This document shows, one piece after another, positions 1-5,722 of a stretch of 7,481 nt of DNA. Origin of the DNA: an uncultured Bacilli bacterium (GTDB lineage Bacteria > Bacillota_I > Bacilli_A > RF39 > UBA660); the NCBI GenBank assembly GCA_947623705.1, contig CANQHT010000057.1, positions 1 to 7,481 of the forward strand. Direction: 5' to 3'. The translations under genes were made by a program, and so were the position numbers. Below the pieces are notes generated by a model that did not search any database, was not told where the DNA came from, and was given only the letters and a program-made list of their open reading frames with translations. Position 1 is the first letter of the stretch, and each line of letters begins with the position of its first letter.

Positions 1-1255
1 GACAATAATAATCAACTTGTCCTTCTTTTTTAACTAACTTAGCCTTACAAATTGGACACTCCGTAATCATTACAAATGGCTTTTCGGACCCGGTTCTTCT
101 TTCTTTTAAGGCACCTTTAACTTCCGGAATAACATCACCGGCTTTATGAACTTCCACAATATCCCCAATCATTAAACCTAAATTATTAACAAAGTCTTCA
201 TTATGAAGGGTGGCTCTTTTAATGGTCGAACCCATAACTAAAACTGGTTCTAGTACGGCATTCGGTGTAATTTGTCCCGTTCTTCCCACGGTAAAAATAA
301 TATCCGTTAATTTAGTTAAGACATCATTATGGGGAAATTTATAAGCTACTACCCATCTAGGATATTTGGCCGTACTTCCAAGTTCTCTTTGTTCATTAAT
401 ATCATTAACTTTAATAACTACACCATCAATTTCATAAGGTAAGTCGGCTCTTTTTAAAGTATATTCTTGGATAAATTCAATGGCTTCATCAATCGAATGC
501 ACTAATCTATTCGCCGGATTTACTTTAAAGCCTAAATCACTCATAAATTTTAAGGCTTCATCATGTTTTTCTATCCCATAATCTAAAGGATTAGGTAAAT
601 GATAAATAAAATTGTTTAAATTTCTTTTCGCTGCCACTTTACTATCTAATTGTCTTACACTACCGGCGGCGGCATTTCGAACATTTTGTAAAAGAGGTAA
701 TCCTTCTAATTCTCTTTCCCGATTTAATTTCGCTAGAGTCTCTTTTTCCATATAGATTTCCCCTCTAACTTCAATATCTATATCGCGAGTTAATTTTAAA
801 GGAATGGCTTTAATTGTTTTAACATTATGGGTAATATCTTCCCCAACTACCCCATCACCACGAGTTGCTCCTCTTACAAGAACCCCTTTTTCATATTGTA
901 AAGAAACGGCTAAACCATCAATTTTTAATTCACAAACATATTCCGGATTAACCCCCATTTTTTTAATTCGCTCATCAAATTCTCTTACTTCATCTTCATT
1001 AAAAACATCACCAATACTAAGCATCGGTATTTTGTGGGTTACTTTCGTAAATTTATCTAAAACTTCGCCCCCAACTCTTTTAGTAGGACTATCCACTAAA
1101 GTATATTCCGGATATTTTTTTTCTAATTCTTCTAATTCTCTTAAATATTTATCATACTCTTGATCCGTTATTGTGGGATTATCTAAAACATAATAATTAT
1201 AATTGGCTTCATTAATTATTTTAACTAATTCTTCTATTCTTTCTTTTGGATTCAT
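1..1255 (-). CDS. ligA: NAD-dependent DNA ligase LigA, 3' end cut by window edge
   Basis: LigA seals nicks in duplex DNA during replication and repair, using NAD+ to adenylate an active-site lysine. The first 418 codons are visible; the family is usually about 670 residues, so the rest of the zinc finger, the HhH and the BRCT domains lie outside. Visible in order: the N-terminal Ia region (NYYVLDNPTITDQEYD, 20-35), the adenylation motif KIDG with catalytic Lys111, TRGDGVVGEDIT (131-142), NVRNAAAGS, DGVVIK (277-282), AYKFP (Lys306), the OB-fold stretch GRTGQITPNA (from 324), KAGDVIP (371-377), and three of the four zinc-finger cysteines, Cys400, Cys403 and Cys418. Cysteine spacing matches E. 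coli LigA with an offset of eight. The ATG is three bases after the stop of the preceding gene. Its RBS is a G5 run lying in the last codons of that gene, so translation is probably coupled. It is the third gene of the pcrA operon. Identification is near certain. Confidence 0.97.
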   Translation of the reverse strand, partial: MNPKERIEELVKIINEANYNYYVLDNPTITDQEYDKYLRELEELEKKYPEYTLVDSPTKRVGGEVLDKFTKVTHKIPMLSIGDVFNEDEVREFDERIKKMGVNPEYVCELKIDGLAVSLQYEKGVLVRGATRGDGVVGEDITHNVKTIKAIPLKLTRDIDIEVRGEIYMEKETLAKLNRERELEGLPLLQNVRNAAAGSVRQLDSKVAAKRNLNNFIYHLPNPLDYGIEKHDEALKFMSDLGFKVNPANRLVHSIDEAIEFIQEYTLKRADLPYEIDGVVIKVNDINEQRELGSTAKYPRWVVAYKFPHNDVLTKLTDIIFTVGRTGQITPNAVLEPVLVMGSTIKRATLHNEDFVNNLGLMIGDIVEVHKAGDVIPEVKGALKERRTGSEKPFVMITECPICKAKLVKKEGQVDYYC

Positions 1256-1258
1256 CTT

Positions 1259-2161
1259 TTACCCCCATAAATTATTATTATATACACCTTTTTCTATTTC
1301 ACTATTGATTCCTTCTTTTAGAGTATCTAAATCTTCACGATAAGTCATACCATAATGTTTACTAGTTGTGGTAACTAATTTAATCTTTTTATGATTAGCT
1401 TCCGCACTATGAGTTGCAACATCTGGTATTAACCATTCACAAGTCATTAAATCTTTATTATTTACGAAGAAATCTTTAATATTATCTTTTAAATAAGCAA
1501 ATATTCTTGGCGTAAAACAAAATAAATTCATTGATACGGGTTGATTAAAAGGAATCGTAAATTCTGGGTCTCCTGATAAAGGTTTTGCAACAACTTTCCC
1601 ATCCACACTTTGAACAGAACTTTCAATTATCTTATCTATTTCATCGCCATTTGCAAATATAATTCCTCTTTTAACTTCGCCATTCATTGTTAAAGTATTA
1701 CCAACTTCATAAGCCACATTAGCATATTCATCTTGAGCACAATTATTTAAAAATTCTGCCGCTTTTAAATAAGCATCTCGGCCATAAAAATCATCCGCAT
1801 TAATCATCGCAAAGTTTTCTTTAACAACATCACGGGCAGCATAAATAGCTTGGGCTGTCCCTAAAGGTTTTACCCGGTCTTTTGGAATAACTACGCCATC
1901 TGGGACATCACTATTTTTTTGGAAAACATAAGAGACTTTTATTTTATCTTCAATTCTTTTCCCAATTGTCTCTTTAAATATGTCATAATTTTCTTCCTTT
2001 ATTATGAATACTACTTTGTTGAAACCCGCCACTAAAGCATCTTTTATAGAGTAATCAATAATAAATTCTCCATTAGGTCCTACTGGTTCAATTTGTTTAA
2101 GTCCTCCAAATCTTGACCCCATACCGGCCGCTAAAACTACAAGTGTTAAATCTTTTTTCAT
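1259..2161 (-). CDS. sugar-phosphate nucleotidyltransferase-like protein
   Basis: This 300-residue protein has the fold signature of nucleotidyltransferases that join an NTP to a sugar phosphate to make an NDP-sugar and pyrophosphate, in the cytoplasm. The N-terminal loop LAAGMGSRFGGLK (10-22) is the nucleotide-binding signature with Arg17 and Lys22. PLGTAQA (99-105) fits the base-binding loop, and NADDFYG (121-127) carries the likely metal-binding aspartate. MNLFCFTP (211-218) and the C-terminal GMTYREDLDTLK (271-282) resemble this subgroup. There is no left-handed beta-helix or acyltransferase extension. It lacks the features I would want for GalU or RmlA, so the sugar and nucleotide are unknown. 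The ATG follows the pcrA stop by four bases. Its RBS (AGAAAGGATGA) overlaps the last pcrA codons. It sits between two DNA-repair genes, which gives no clue to its substrate. Family assignment is firm; specificity is open. Confidence 0.9.
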   Translation of the reverse strand: MKKDLTLVVLAAGMGSRFGGLKQIEPVGPNGEFIIDYSIKDALVAGFNKVVFIIKEENYDIFKETIGKRIEDKIKVSYVFQKNSDVPDGVVIPKDRVKPLGTAQAIYAARDVVKENFAMINADDFYGRDAYLKAAEFLNNCAQDEYANVAYEVGNTLTMNGEVKRGIIFANGDEIDKIIESSVQSVDGKVVAKPLSGDPEFTIPFNQPVSMNLFCFTPRIFAYLKDNIKDFFVNNKDLMTCEWLIPDVATHSAEANHKKIKLVTTTSKHYGMTYREDLDTLKEGINSEIEKGVYNNNLWG

Positions 2162-2165
2162 TTTA

Positions 2166-4241
2166 TCATCCTTTCTTAATACCTGTATAATTTTTCAAAA
2201 CTTTTTTAATACCATATCTTTTATTGAATGCAATTGTTAAGAACCTATCATCTACATCAATTATAACACCAGGTCCAAATAATTTGTGGGTAATTCGTTC
2301 GCCACTTTTATATTCTTCATTACTATTATCATTATAAAGTTCTTGTTTATTAATCTTTTTAACTTCTTCGGTATTACTTTCTAAATAAGCGGGATCTATT
2401 TCTTTAATAAATCTACTTGGGGGATTTAAAGTATCCCGGCCATACAGCATTCTTACCTTCGCACTAGTTAAATATAATCTTTCTTTTGCTCTTGTAATAC
2501 CAACATAACATAATCTTCTTTCTTCTTCTAAACCATTTTCTTCTTCAAAAGAATTAGCGTGCGGCATTATACCATCTTCCATCCCCACCATAAAGACAAC
2601 TTTAAACTCTAATCCTTTTGCGGAATGCAAAGTCATTAAGGTAATTGCATCTTCCACATTTTGGTGTTCGGTAATATCGGCGACTAAACTTATTTCATCT
2701 AAGAAATCACTTAAATTAACACTGCCGGTTACATTTTGATAAGTTTCCGTAATACTTCTAAATTCCATTAAGTTTTCAAGTCTTAATTCCCCTTCAATAT
2801 CACCAGAAGTTAGTTCTTTCTTTATTCCGGTATTTTCTAGAATGGCATCAATTAATTCGGTTAACGATAAACTTTTCGCTTTTTCTGATAAATCATTAAT
2901 TAAATTTTTAAACTCTAATTCTTTGCCTTTATTTAACATTTCAAAAATGGATTTACCTTCTATATTCGCCATCGTTTCTAAATTATCAATAGTTTTTTCC
3001 CCAATACCTCTTTTAGGTTCATTAATAATTCTTTTTAAGGCAATATCATCATCGTGATTCAAGATTAATTTTAAATAACTAATTAAATCTTTAATTTCTT
3101 TTCTTTTATAGAAATAAAAACTACCAACAACTTTATAAGGAATATTCGCTTTTAACATCGCATCTTCATAAATTCGAGATTGGGCATTTGTCCGGTAAAA
3201 AATCGCAATATCCTTTTTTTCATAACCTAAACTTAAGAGGGAATTAATTTCTTTTAAAATAAAATCTACTTCACTATTTGAATTTTGACATCTTAAATAT
3301 TTAACTTTAACGCCTTCCCCTAAATCACTATATAAATTAACATCTTTTCTTTCAATATTATTTTTAATTACTGAATTTGCGGCATTTAAAATATTCGTGG
3401 TACTCCTGTAGTTTTGATTTAGAACCACTACTAAAGCATCGGGATAATCTTTTTCAAAATTAACAATATTCTTATAATTAGCTTGTCTAAAACCATATAT
3501 GGCTTGATTTTGATCGCCAACGACAAAGATATTGCGATATTTTTTACTTAGTAATTTAATTAATTGATATTGGACTTCATTAGTATCTTGATATTCATCG
3601 ACTAAGATATATTGATATTTTTCTTGATAATGCTCTAATATACTAGGATGTTCTTTAAATAATGTCACTGGTAATTTTAATAAATCGTCAAAATCAATAA
3701 CATTATTTTTACTTAAAACTTTTTCATAGGCATAGTATACTTCTTTCGCAATTTTATCGAGTTCTGAAATTAATAAACGGTCTATTTCACTATCACTTAA
3801 CATTTCATTTTTAATAAAACTAATTTTATTTCGAATATAGTAAGGAGATATTTGTTTAATATCATAACCTAAATCTTTCATCGTTTTCTTAATTAAACTT
3901 AAAACATCATCAGAATCTAAAATCGTAAAATTACTTTGTAAATTTAAAGTATTATAATTTTCTTTAATAATTCTTAAACCAAAAGAATGGAAAGTTCCCA
4001 CAAAAGCATAGTTATCTTCGACAATTTTACTAATTCGCTCTTTCATTTCTTTCGCAGCTTTATTGGTAAATGTTATGGCTAGGATATTACCACTAAAAAT
4101 ACCTTCTTGAATTAAATAAGCAATTCTTGTCGTTAAGACTTTAGTCTTACCTGAACCGGCGCCGGCGACGACAAGACATGGTCCTTCTTTATGCATTACT
4201 GCTTCTTTTTGTTCTTTATTTAAGTTGTCTAAATATTCCAT
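2166..4241 (-). CDS. pcrA: UvrD/PcrA-type superfamily 1A DNA helicase
   Basis: This is an ATP-driven 3'-to-5' DNA helicase/translocase acting in repair, rolling-circle replication and removal of RecA or stalled RNA polymerase. At 691 residues it is close to the usual PcrA length. Motifs in order: Q motif (LNKEQKEAV, Gln11), Walker A AGAGSGKT (26-33), Ia ITFTNKAAKEM (56-66), GTFHSFGLR (82-90), Walker B VDEYQDT (214-220), motif III GDQNQAIYGF (242-251), motif IV LNQNYRST (274-281), motif V TLHSAKGLEF (537-546), motif VI YVGITRAKERL (579-589). The end (about 648-689, ERITHKLFGPG to GIKKVLKNYTGIKK) is the Tudor-like domain known in PcrA to contact RNA polymerase, which separates it from RecB- or Rep-like relatives. 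The ATG has GAGG seven bases upstream and lies about 20 bases below a good promoter, so this gene opens the operon. It ends TGA, followed in frame by TAA. Confidence 0.97.
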   Translation of the reverse strand: MEYLDNLNKEQKEAVMHKEGPCLVVAGAGSGKTKVLTTRIAYLIQEGIFSGNILAITFTNKAAKEMKERISKIVEDNYAFVGTFHSFGLRIIKENYNTLNLQSNFTILDSDDVLSLIKKTMKDLGYDIKQISPYYIRNKISFIKNEMLSDSEIDRLLISELDKIAKEVYYAYEKVLSKNNVIDFDDLLKLPVTLFKEHPSILEHYQEKYQYILVDEYQDTNEVQYQLIKLLSKKYRNIFVVGDQNQAIYGFRQANYKNIVNFEKDYPDALVVVLNQNYRSTTNILNAANSVIKNNIERKDVNLYSDLGEGVKVKYLRCQNSNSEVDFILKEINSLLSLGYEKKDIAIFYRTNAQSRIYEDAMLKANIPYKVVGSFYFYKRKEIKDLISYLKLILNHDDDIALKRIINEPKRGIGEKTIDNLETMANIEGKSIFEMLNKGKELEFKNLINDLSEKAKSLSLTELIDAILENTGIKKELTSGDIEGELRLENLMEFRSITETYQNVTGSVNLSDFLDEISLVADITEHQNVEDAITLMTLHSAKGLEFKVVFMVGMEDGIMPHANSFEEENGLEEERRLCYVGITRAKERLYLTSAKVRMLYGRDTLNPPSRFIKEIDPAYLESNTEEVKKINKQELYNDNSNEEYKSGERITHKLFGPGVIIDVDDRFLTIAFNKRYGIKKVLKNYTGIKKG

Positions 4242-4268
4242 ATTGCTACCTCATCTTTTTCTAGATTT

Positions 4269-4297
4269 ATTATATCATTTAATACAAATTTAGTCAT
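4269..4297 (-). promoter_or_regulatory. sigma-A type promoter of the pcrA operon
   Basis: On the minus strand there is a perfect -10 box TATAAT (4274-4269), a 17-base spacer, and a -35 box ATGACT (4297-4292) matching TTGACA at four of six positions. The predicted start near 4262 leaves a leader of about 20 bases carrying the GAGG ribosome binding site of pcrA. The -35 box lies only two bases past the T-run that ends the upstream tail-gene transcript, so the two units are packed end to start. Confidence 0.75.
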
Positions 4298-4298
4298 T

Positions 4299-4325
4299 AA
4301 AAAACGACTAAAATAATTAGTCATT
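4299..4325 (-). terminator. weak intrinsic terminator of the Rpn-tail operon
   Basis: Read on the minus strand, AATGACTAA (4325-4317) pairs with TTAGTCGTT (4311-4303) across a five-base loop. This gives nine base pairs including one G-U, and the transcript continues in a run of Ts through 4299. The stop codon of the 80-residue tail gene is inside the upstream arm. The stem is AT-rich, so it may be leaky. A third arm (4295-4289) could pair with 4312-4306 instead, giving a competing hairpin. Confidence 0.55.
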
Positions 4326-4559
4326 TTCTGGTATTTCTGATTCTTCTTTTATTTCTTCTAGCATCTCGGAAAAATCTTTTTCTGATAAATCAATACCTTT
4401 AAATATTACTTCTTTACTTATTCCTGCATCTAGAAAATTTTTGACTACATCTTTTTTAGTAAGCCATTCACTCATTCTTTTTTCAAGAGCCTTTTTGTCA
4501 TAGTACAATAATGAATCAAAGTCGCCAGTTAACTCTTGTAATCCTTCTATTTTATTCAT
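4317..4559 (-). CDS. free-standing Rpn C-terminal tail protein, copy 2 (80 aa)
   Basis: This small protein is a copy of the last ~70 residues of the nuclease-like gene at 4789-5622 and has no nuclease domain of its own. Residues 8-38 (QELTGDFDSLLYYDKK, then ALEKRMSEWLTKK) are almost identical to that tail. The centre (DVVKNFLDAGISKEVIFKGIDL) is a recognisable variant. The end LSEKDFSEMLEEI keeps the helical tail, followed by a different acidic terminus. It looks all-helical and charged, with a helix-turn-helix-like GIS..-IF..-DLSE pattern typical of Rpn C-termini. Its ATG overlaps the previous stop in TAATG, with only a weak purine-rich stretch upstream, so it probably relies on termination-reinitiation. 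The 79-base block at 4462-4540 matches 77 of 79 bases of the parent copy, so the reading frame is under selection or the duplication is recent. By analogy with E. coli RpnS it may bind and inhibit the nuclease (inference). Confidence 0.82.
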   Translation of the reverse strand: MNKIEGLQELTGDFDSLLYYDKKALEKRMSEWLTKKDVVKNFLDAGISKEVIFKGIDLSEKDFSEMLEEIKEESEIPEND

Positions 4560-5000
4560 TAATTTTCTCTTTCTTTTTCAATTTCTTCTAACATTTCTGA
4601 AAATTCTTTTTTTGATAAATTGGCTATATCATTTATTTCTTTGATGGGATATTTTTTATCTAGCATTTTTTTAATCATTGCTTTTTTGCCAAGCCATTCG
4701 CCCATTCTTTTCTCAAGAGCTTTCTTGTCATAGTATAATAATGAATCAAAGTCGCCAGTTAACTCTTGTAATCCTTCTACCTTATTCATTATTCTTCTCT
4801 TTCTTTTTCAATTTCTTCTAACATTTCTGAAAATTCTTTTTCTGATAATTCAGATGCTTTAAATAGTAAATCTTTACTTATTCCTAAATCTAACATATTT
4901 TTAATCATTGCTTTTTTAGTTAGCCATTCACTCATTCTTTTCTCAAGAGCCTTTTTGTCATAGTATAATAATGAATCAAAGTCGCCAGTTAACTCTTGTA
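4462..5000 (-). repeat. three tandem copies of the Rpn tail module, 230-base period
   Basis: A 79-base block occurs at 4462-4540, 4692-4770 and 4922-5000, exactly 230 bases apart. The outer copies differ at 2 of 79 positions; the middle copy differs from the 4922 copy at 4. A second block is shared almost perfectly only by 4563-4618 and 4793-4848, also 230 bases apart. Between these blocks the middle copy diverges strongly. The period is one codon-frame short of 231 because of the one-base stop/start overlaps, showing that the unit was duplicated together with its junction. Confidence 0.93.
4559..4789 (-). CDS. free-standing Rpn C-terminal tail protein, copy 1 (76 aa)
   Basis: This is the first of two stand-alone copies of the nuclease tail. 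It begins MNKVEGLQELTGDFDSLLYY, so its start Met falls within one residue of Met201 of the full-length protein when aligned. Residues 8-38 and the end (KEFSEMLEEIEKERE) are nearly identical to the parent. The centre (about residues 43-57, LDKKYPIKEINDIAN) is clearly different from both other copies and lacks their GIS element. Start and stop are both TAATG overlaps: the ATG shares a base with the stop of the nuclease gene, and the TAA shares a base with the next ATG. The upstream purine stretch (GAGAAG) is a poor RBS, so translation should depend on ribosomes finishing the nuclease gene. A role as a binding partner or antitoxin of the nuclease is inferred, not shown. Confidence 0.82.
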   Translation of the reverse strand: MNKVEGLQELTGDFDSLLYYDKKALEKRMGEWLGKKAMIKKMLDKKYPIKEINDIANLSKKEFSEMLEEIEKEREN

Positions 5001-5022
5001 TTTCTTTTCTTATTTCTCCCAT
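4789..5022 (-). CDS. possible nested in-frame small protein (RpnS-like, 77 aa)
   Basis: An in-frame ATG (Met201 of the nuclease-like protein) would give a 77-residue protein, the same size as the 76- and 80-residue free-standing tail genes. It is preceded by GGGGATGAGTTA, an SD-like purine stretch with about seven bases of spacing. When the copies are aligned at QELTGDFD, this Met falls one residue from the start Met of both free copies. E. coli rpn genes are reported to make such an internally started antitoxin from the same part of the gene. Whether it is translated here cannot be told from sequence alone. Confidence 0.4.
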   Translation of the reverse strand: MGEIRKEIQELTGDFDSLLYYDKKALEKRMSEWLTKKAMIKNMLDLGISKDLLFKASELSEKEFSEMLEEIEKEREE

Positions 5023-5622
5023 TAACTCATCCCCGTCATATACTTTATCTAATTTTTTCTTATCATTACATACGAATATGTATAATAATTTCTCAAGCAT
5101 ATTACCTTTCTTTACTTCATTATAATCCATTTTCTCAAGATAATCTAGATTAATATCTACAATATGGATCCCAAAATCTCTTATTTTATGACTTTCTTTT
5201 TCCATCATCTCACTGAAATATACAAATCTGTTTTCTTTAAAATAATCAAAATTATCAAAACAAAATTGCCATATATGTTTTATATTTTTATAATCTTCTT
5301 TATGATAGATATCTCTTAAATATAATTGACATAGATAACTAAAATTCTTTTTAGATAATTCACTGTAACTATTATAGTTAAATTCAAATGAAAAATACAT
5401 ATCTTGATTTTTATATACCAAGTCGGCTTCACTATCGATAATATTGGTATTTACTCCAATATGGGGTGTTACTATTTCAAAATCCGCTTTTAATTTTTCA
5501 ATAGGAATTTCTATAATAGCACTGATGATATTAAGTAAGTATTCTTGGGAGATTTCAGTACCACTTGTAAATATTTTCTTGACTACTTCATCCTTCAATA
5601 GGACTTTATTAGAATTACTCAT
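4789..5622 (-). CDS. Rpn/PD-(D/E)XK nuclease-family (putative transposase-like) protein
   Basis: This 277-residue protein resembles the Rpn family, once called putative transposases and now known as PD-(D/E)XK nucleases. The nuclease core lies around residues 10-165. EADLVYKNQDMYFSFEFN (65-82) fits the D-x(n)-E-x-(Q/K) pattern with Asp67 and Glu80, but position 82 is Asn. It is followed by the KKNFSYLCQLYLRDI helix (91-105) typical after the active site. A linker (about 166-200) leads to a helical tail (209-277) repeated in the two downstream genes. The ATG has a perfect AAAGGAGG RBS six bases upstream, the best in the window, so this start is firm. I see no signal peptide or membrane segment. 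No convincing promoter lies in the 100-base spacer, so read-through from miaB is possible. Known relatives include E. coli RpnA-E (DNA cleavage, growth inhibition, phage defence). Family membership is likely; activity is uncertain because of Asn82. Confidence 0.88.
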   Translation of the reverse strand: MSNSNKVLLKDEVVKKIFTSGTEISQEYLLNIISAIIEIPIEKLKADFEIVTPHIGVNTNIIDSEADLVYKNQDMYFSFEFNYNSYSELSKKNFSYLCQLYLRDIYHKEDYKNIKHIWQFCFDNFDYFKENRFVYFSEMMEKESHKIRDFGIHIVDINLDYLEKMDYNEVKKGNMLEKLLYIFVCNDKKKLDKVYDGDELMGEIRKEIQELTGDFDSLLYYDKKALEKRMSEWLTKKAMIKNMLDLGISKDLLFKASELSEKEFSEMLEEIEKEREE

Positions 5623-5628
5623 AATTTT

Positions 5629-5636
5629 CCTCCTTT
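5629..5636 (-). promoter_or_regulatory. strong ribosome binding site of the Rpn-like gene
   Basis: AAAGGAGG lies six bases upstream of the ATG at 5622. The rest of the spacer (5637-5722) is nearly all A and T. It has TATATAAA close to the RBS but no matching -35 box, and no GC-containing hairpin that would stop miaB transcription. Either the promoter is atypical or the module is read with miaB. Confidence 0.8.
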
Positions 5637-5722
5637 CACTTTATATATTTGCGCTTTTTCTCGAGTTTCCTTTTTTTTCATTAAAATTTGTTAAAAAAAT
5701 TTATAAAATAAAAAAAGTCACA

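Noticed and set aside
804..1163. Plus-strand ORF of 119 codons
   Set aside because: It is antisense to ligA, which shows full motif conservation there; the translation is Ser/Thr/Leu-rich with no recognisable domain or RBS.
2163..2168. TGA read as Trp (mycoplasma code) at the pcrA end
   Set aside because: TGA is followed by in-frame TAA so the ending is uninformative, but Trp codons examined are TGG and no gene needs TGA read-through.
2842..3057. Plus-strand ORF of 71 codons
   Set aside because: It lies antisense to pcrA, with no RBS or family resemblance.
4317..5022. Tail repeats as a CRISPR array or a fragmented nuclease pseudogene
   Set aside because: The unit is 230 bases and coding throughout. 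Each copy has its own in-frame ATG and stop with precise TAATG junctions, which is not the pattern of spacers or decay.
4971..5153. Plus-strand hydrophobic ORF of 60 codons
   Set aside because: It is opposite the nuclease-like gene; hydrophobicity is the usual complement of Lys/Glu-rich coding sequence.
5701..5722. T-run after miaB as a terminator
   Set aside because: It is a T-rich tract without a stable stem before it; only weak A/T pairings are possible.
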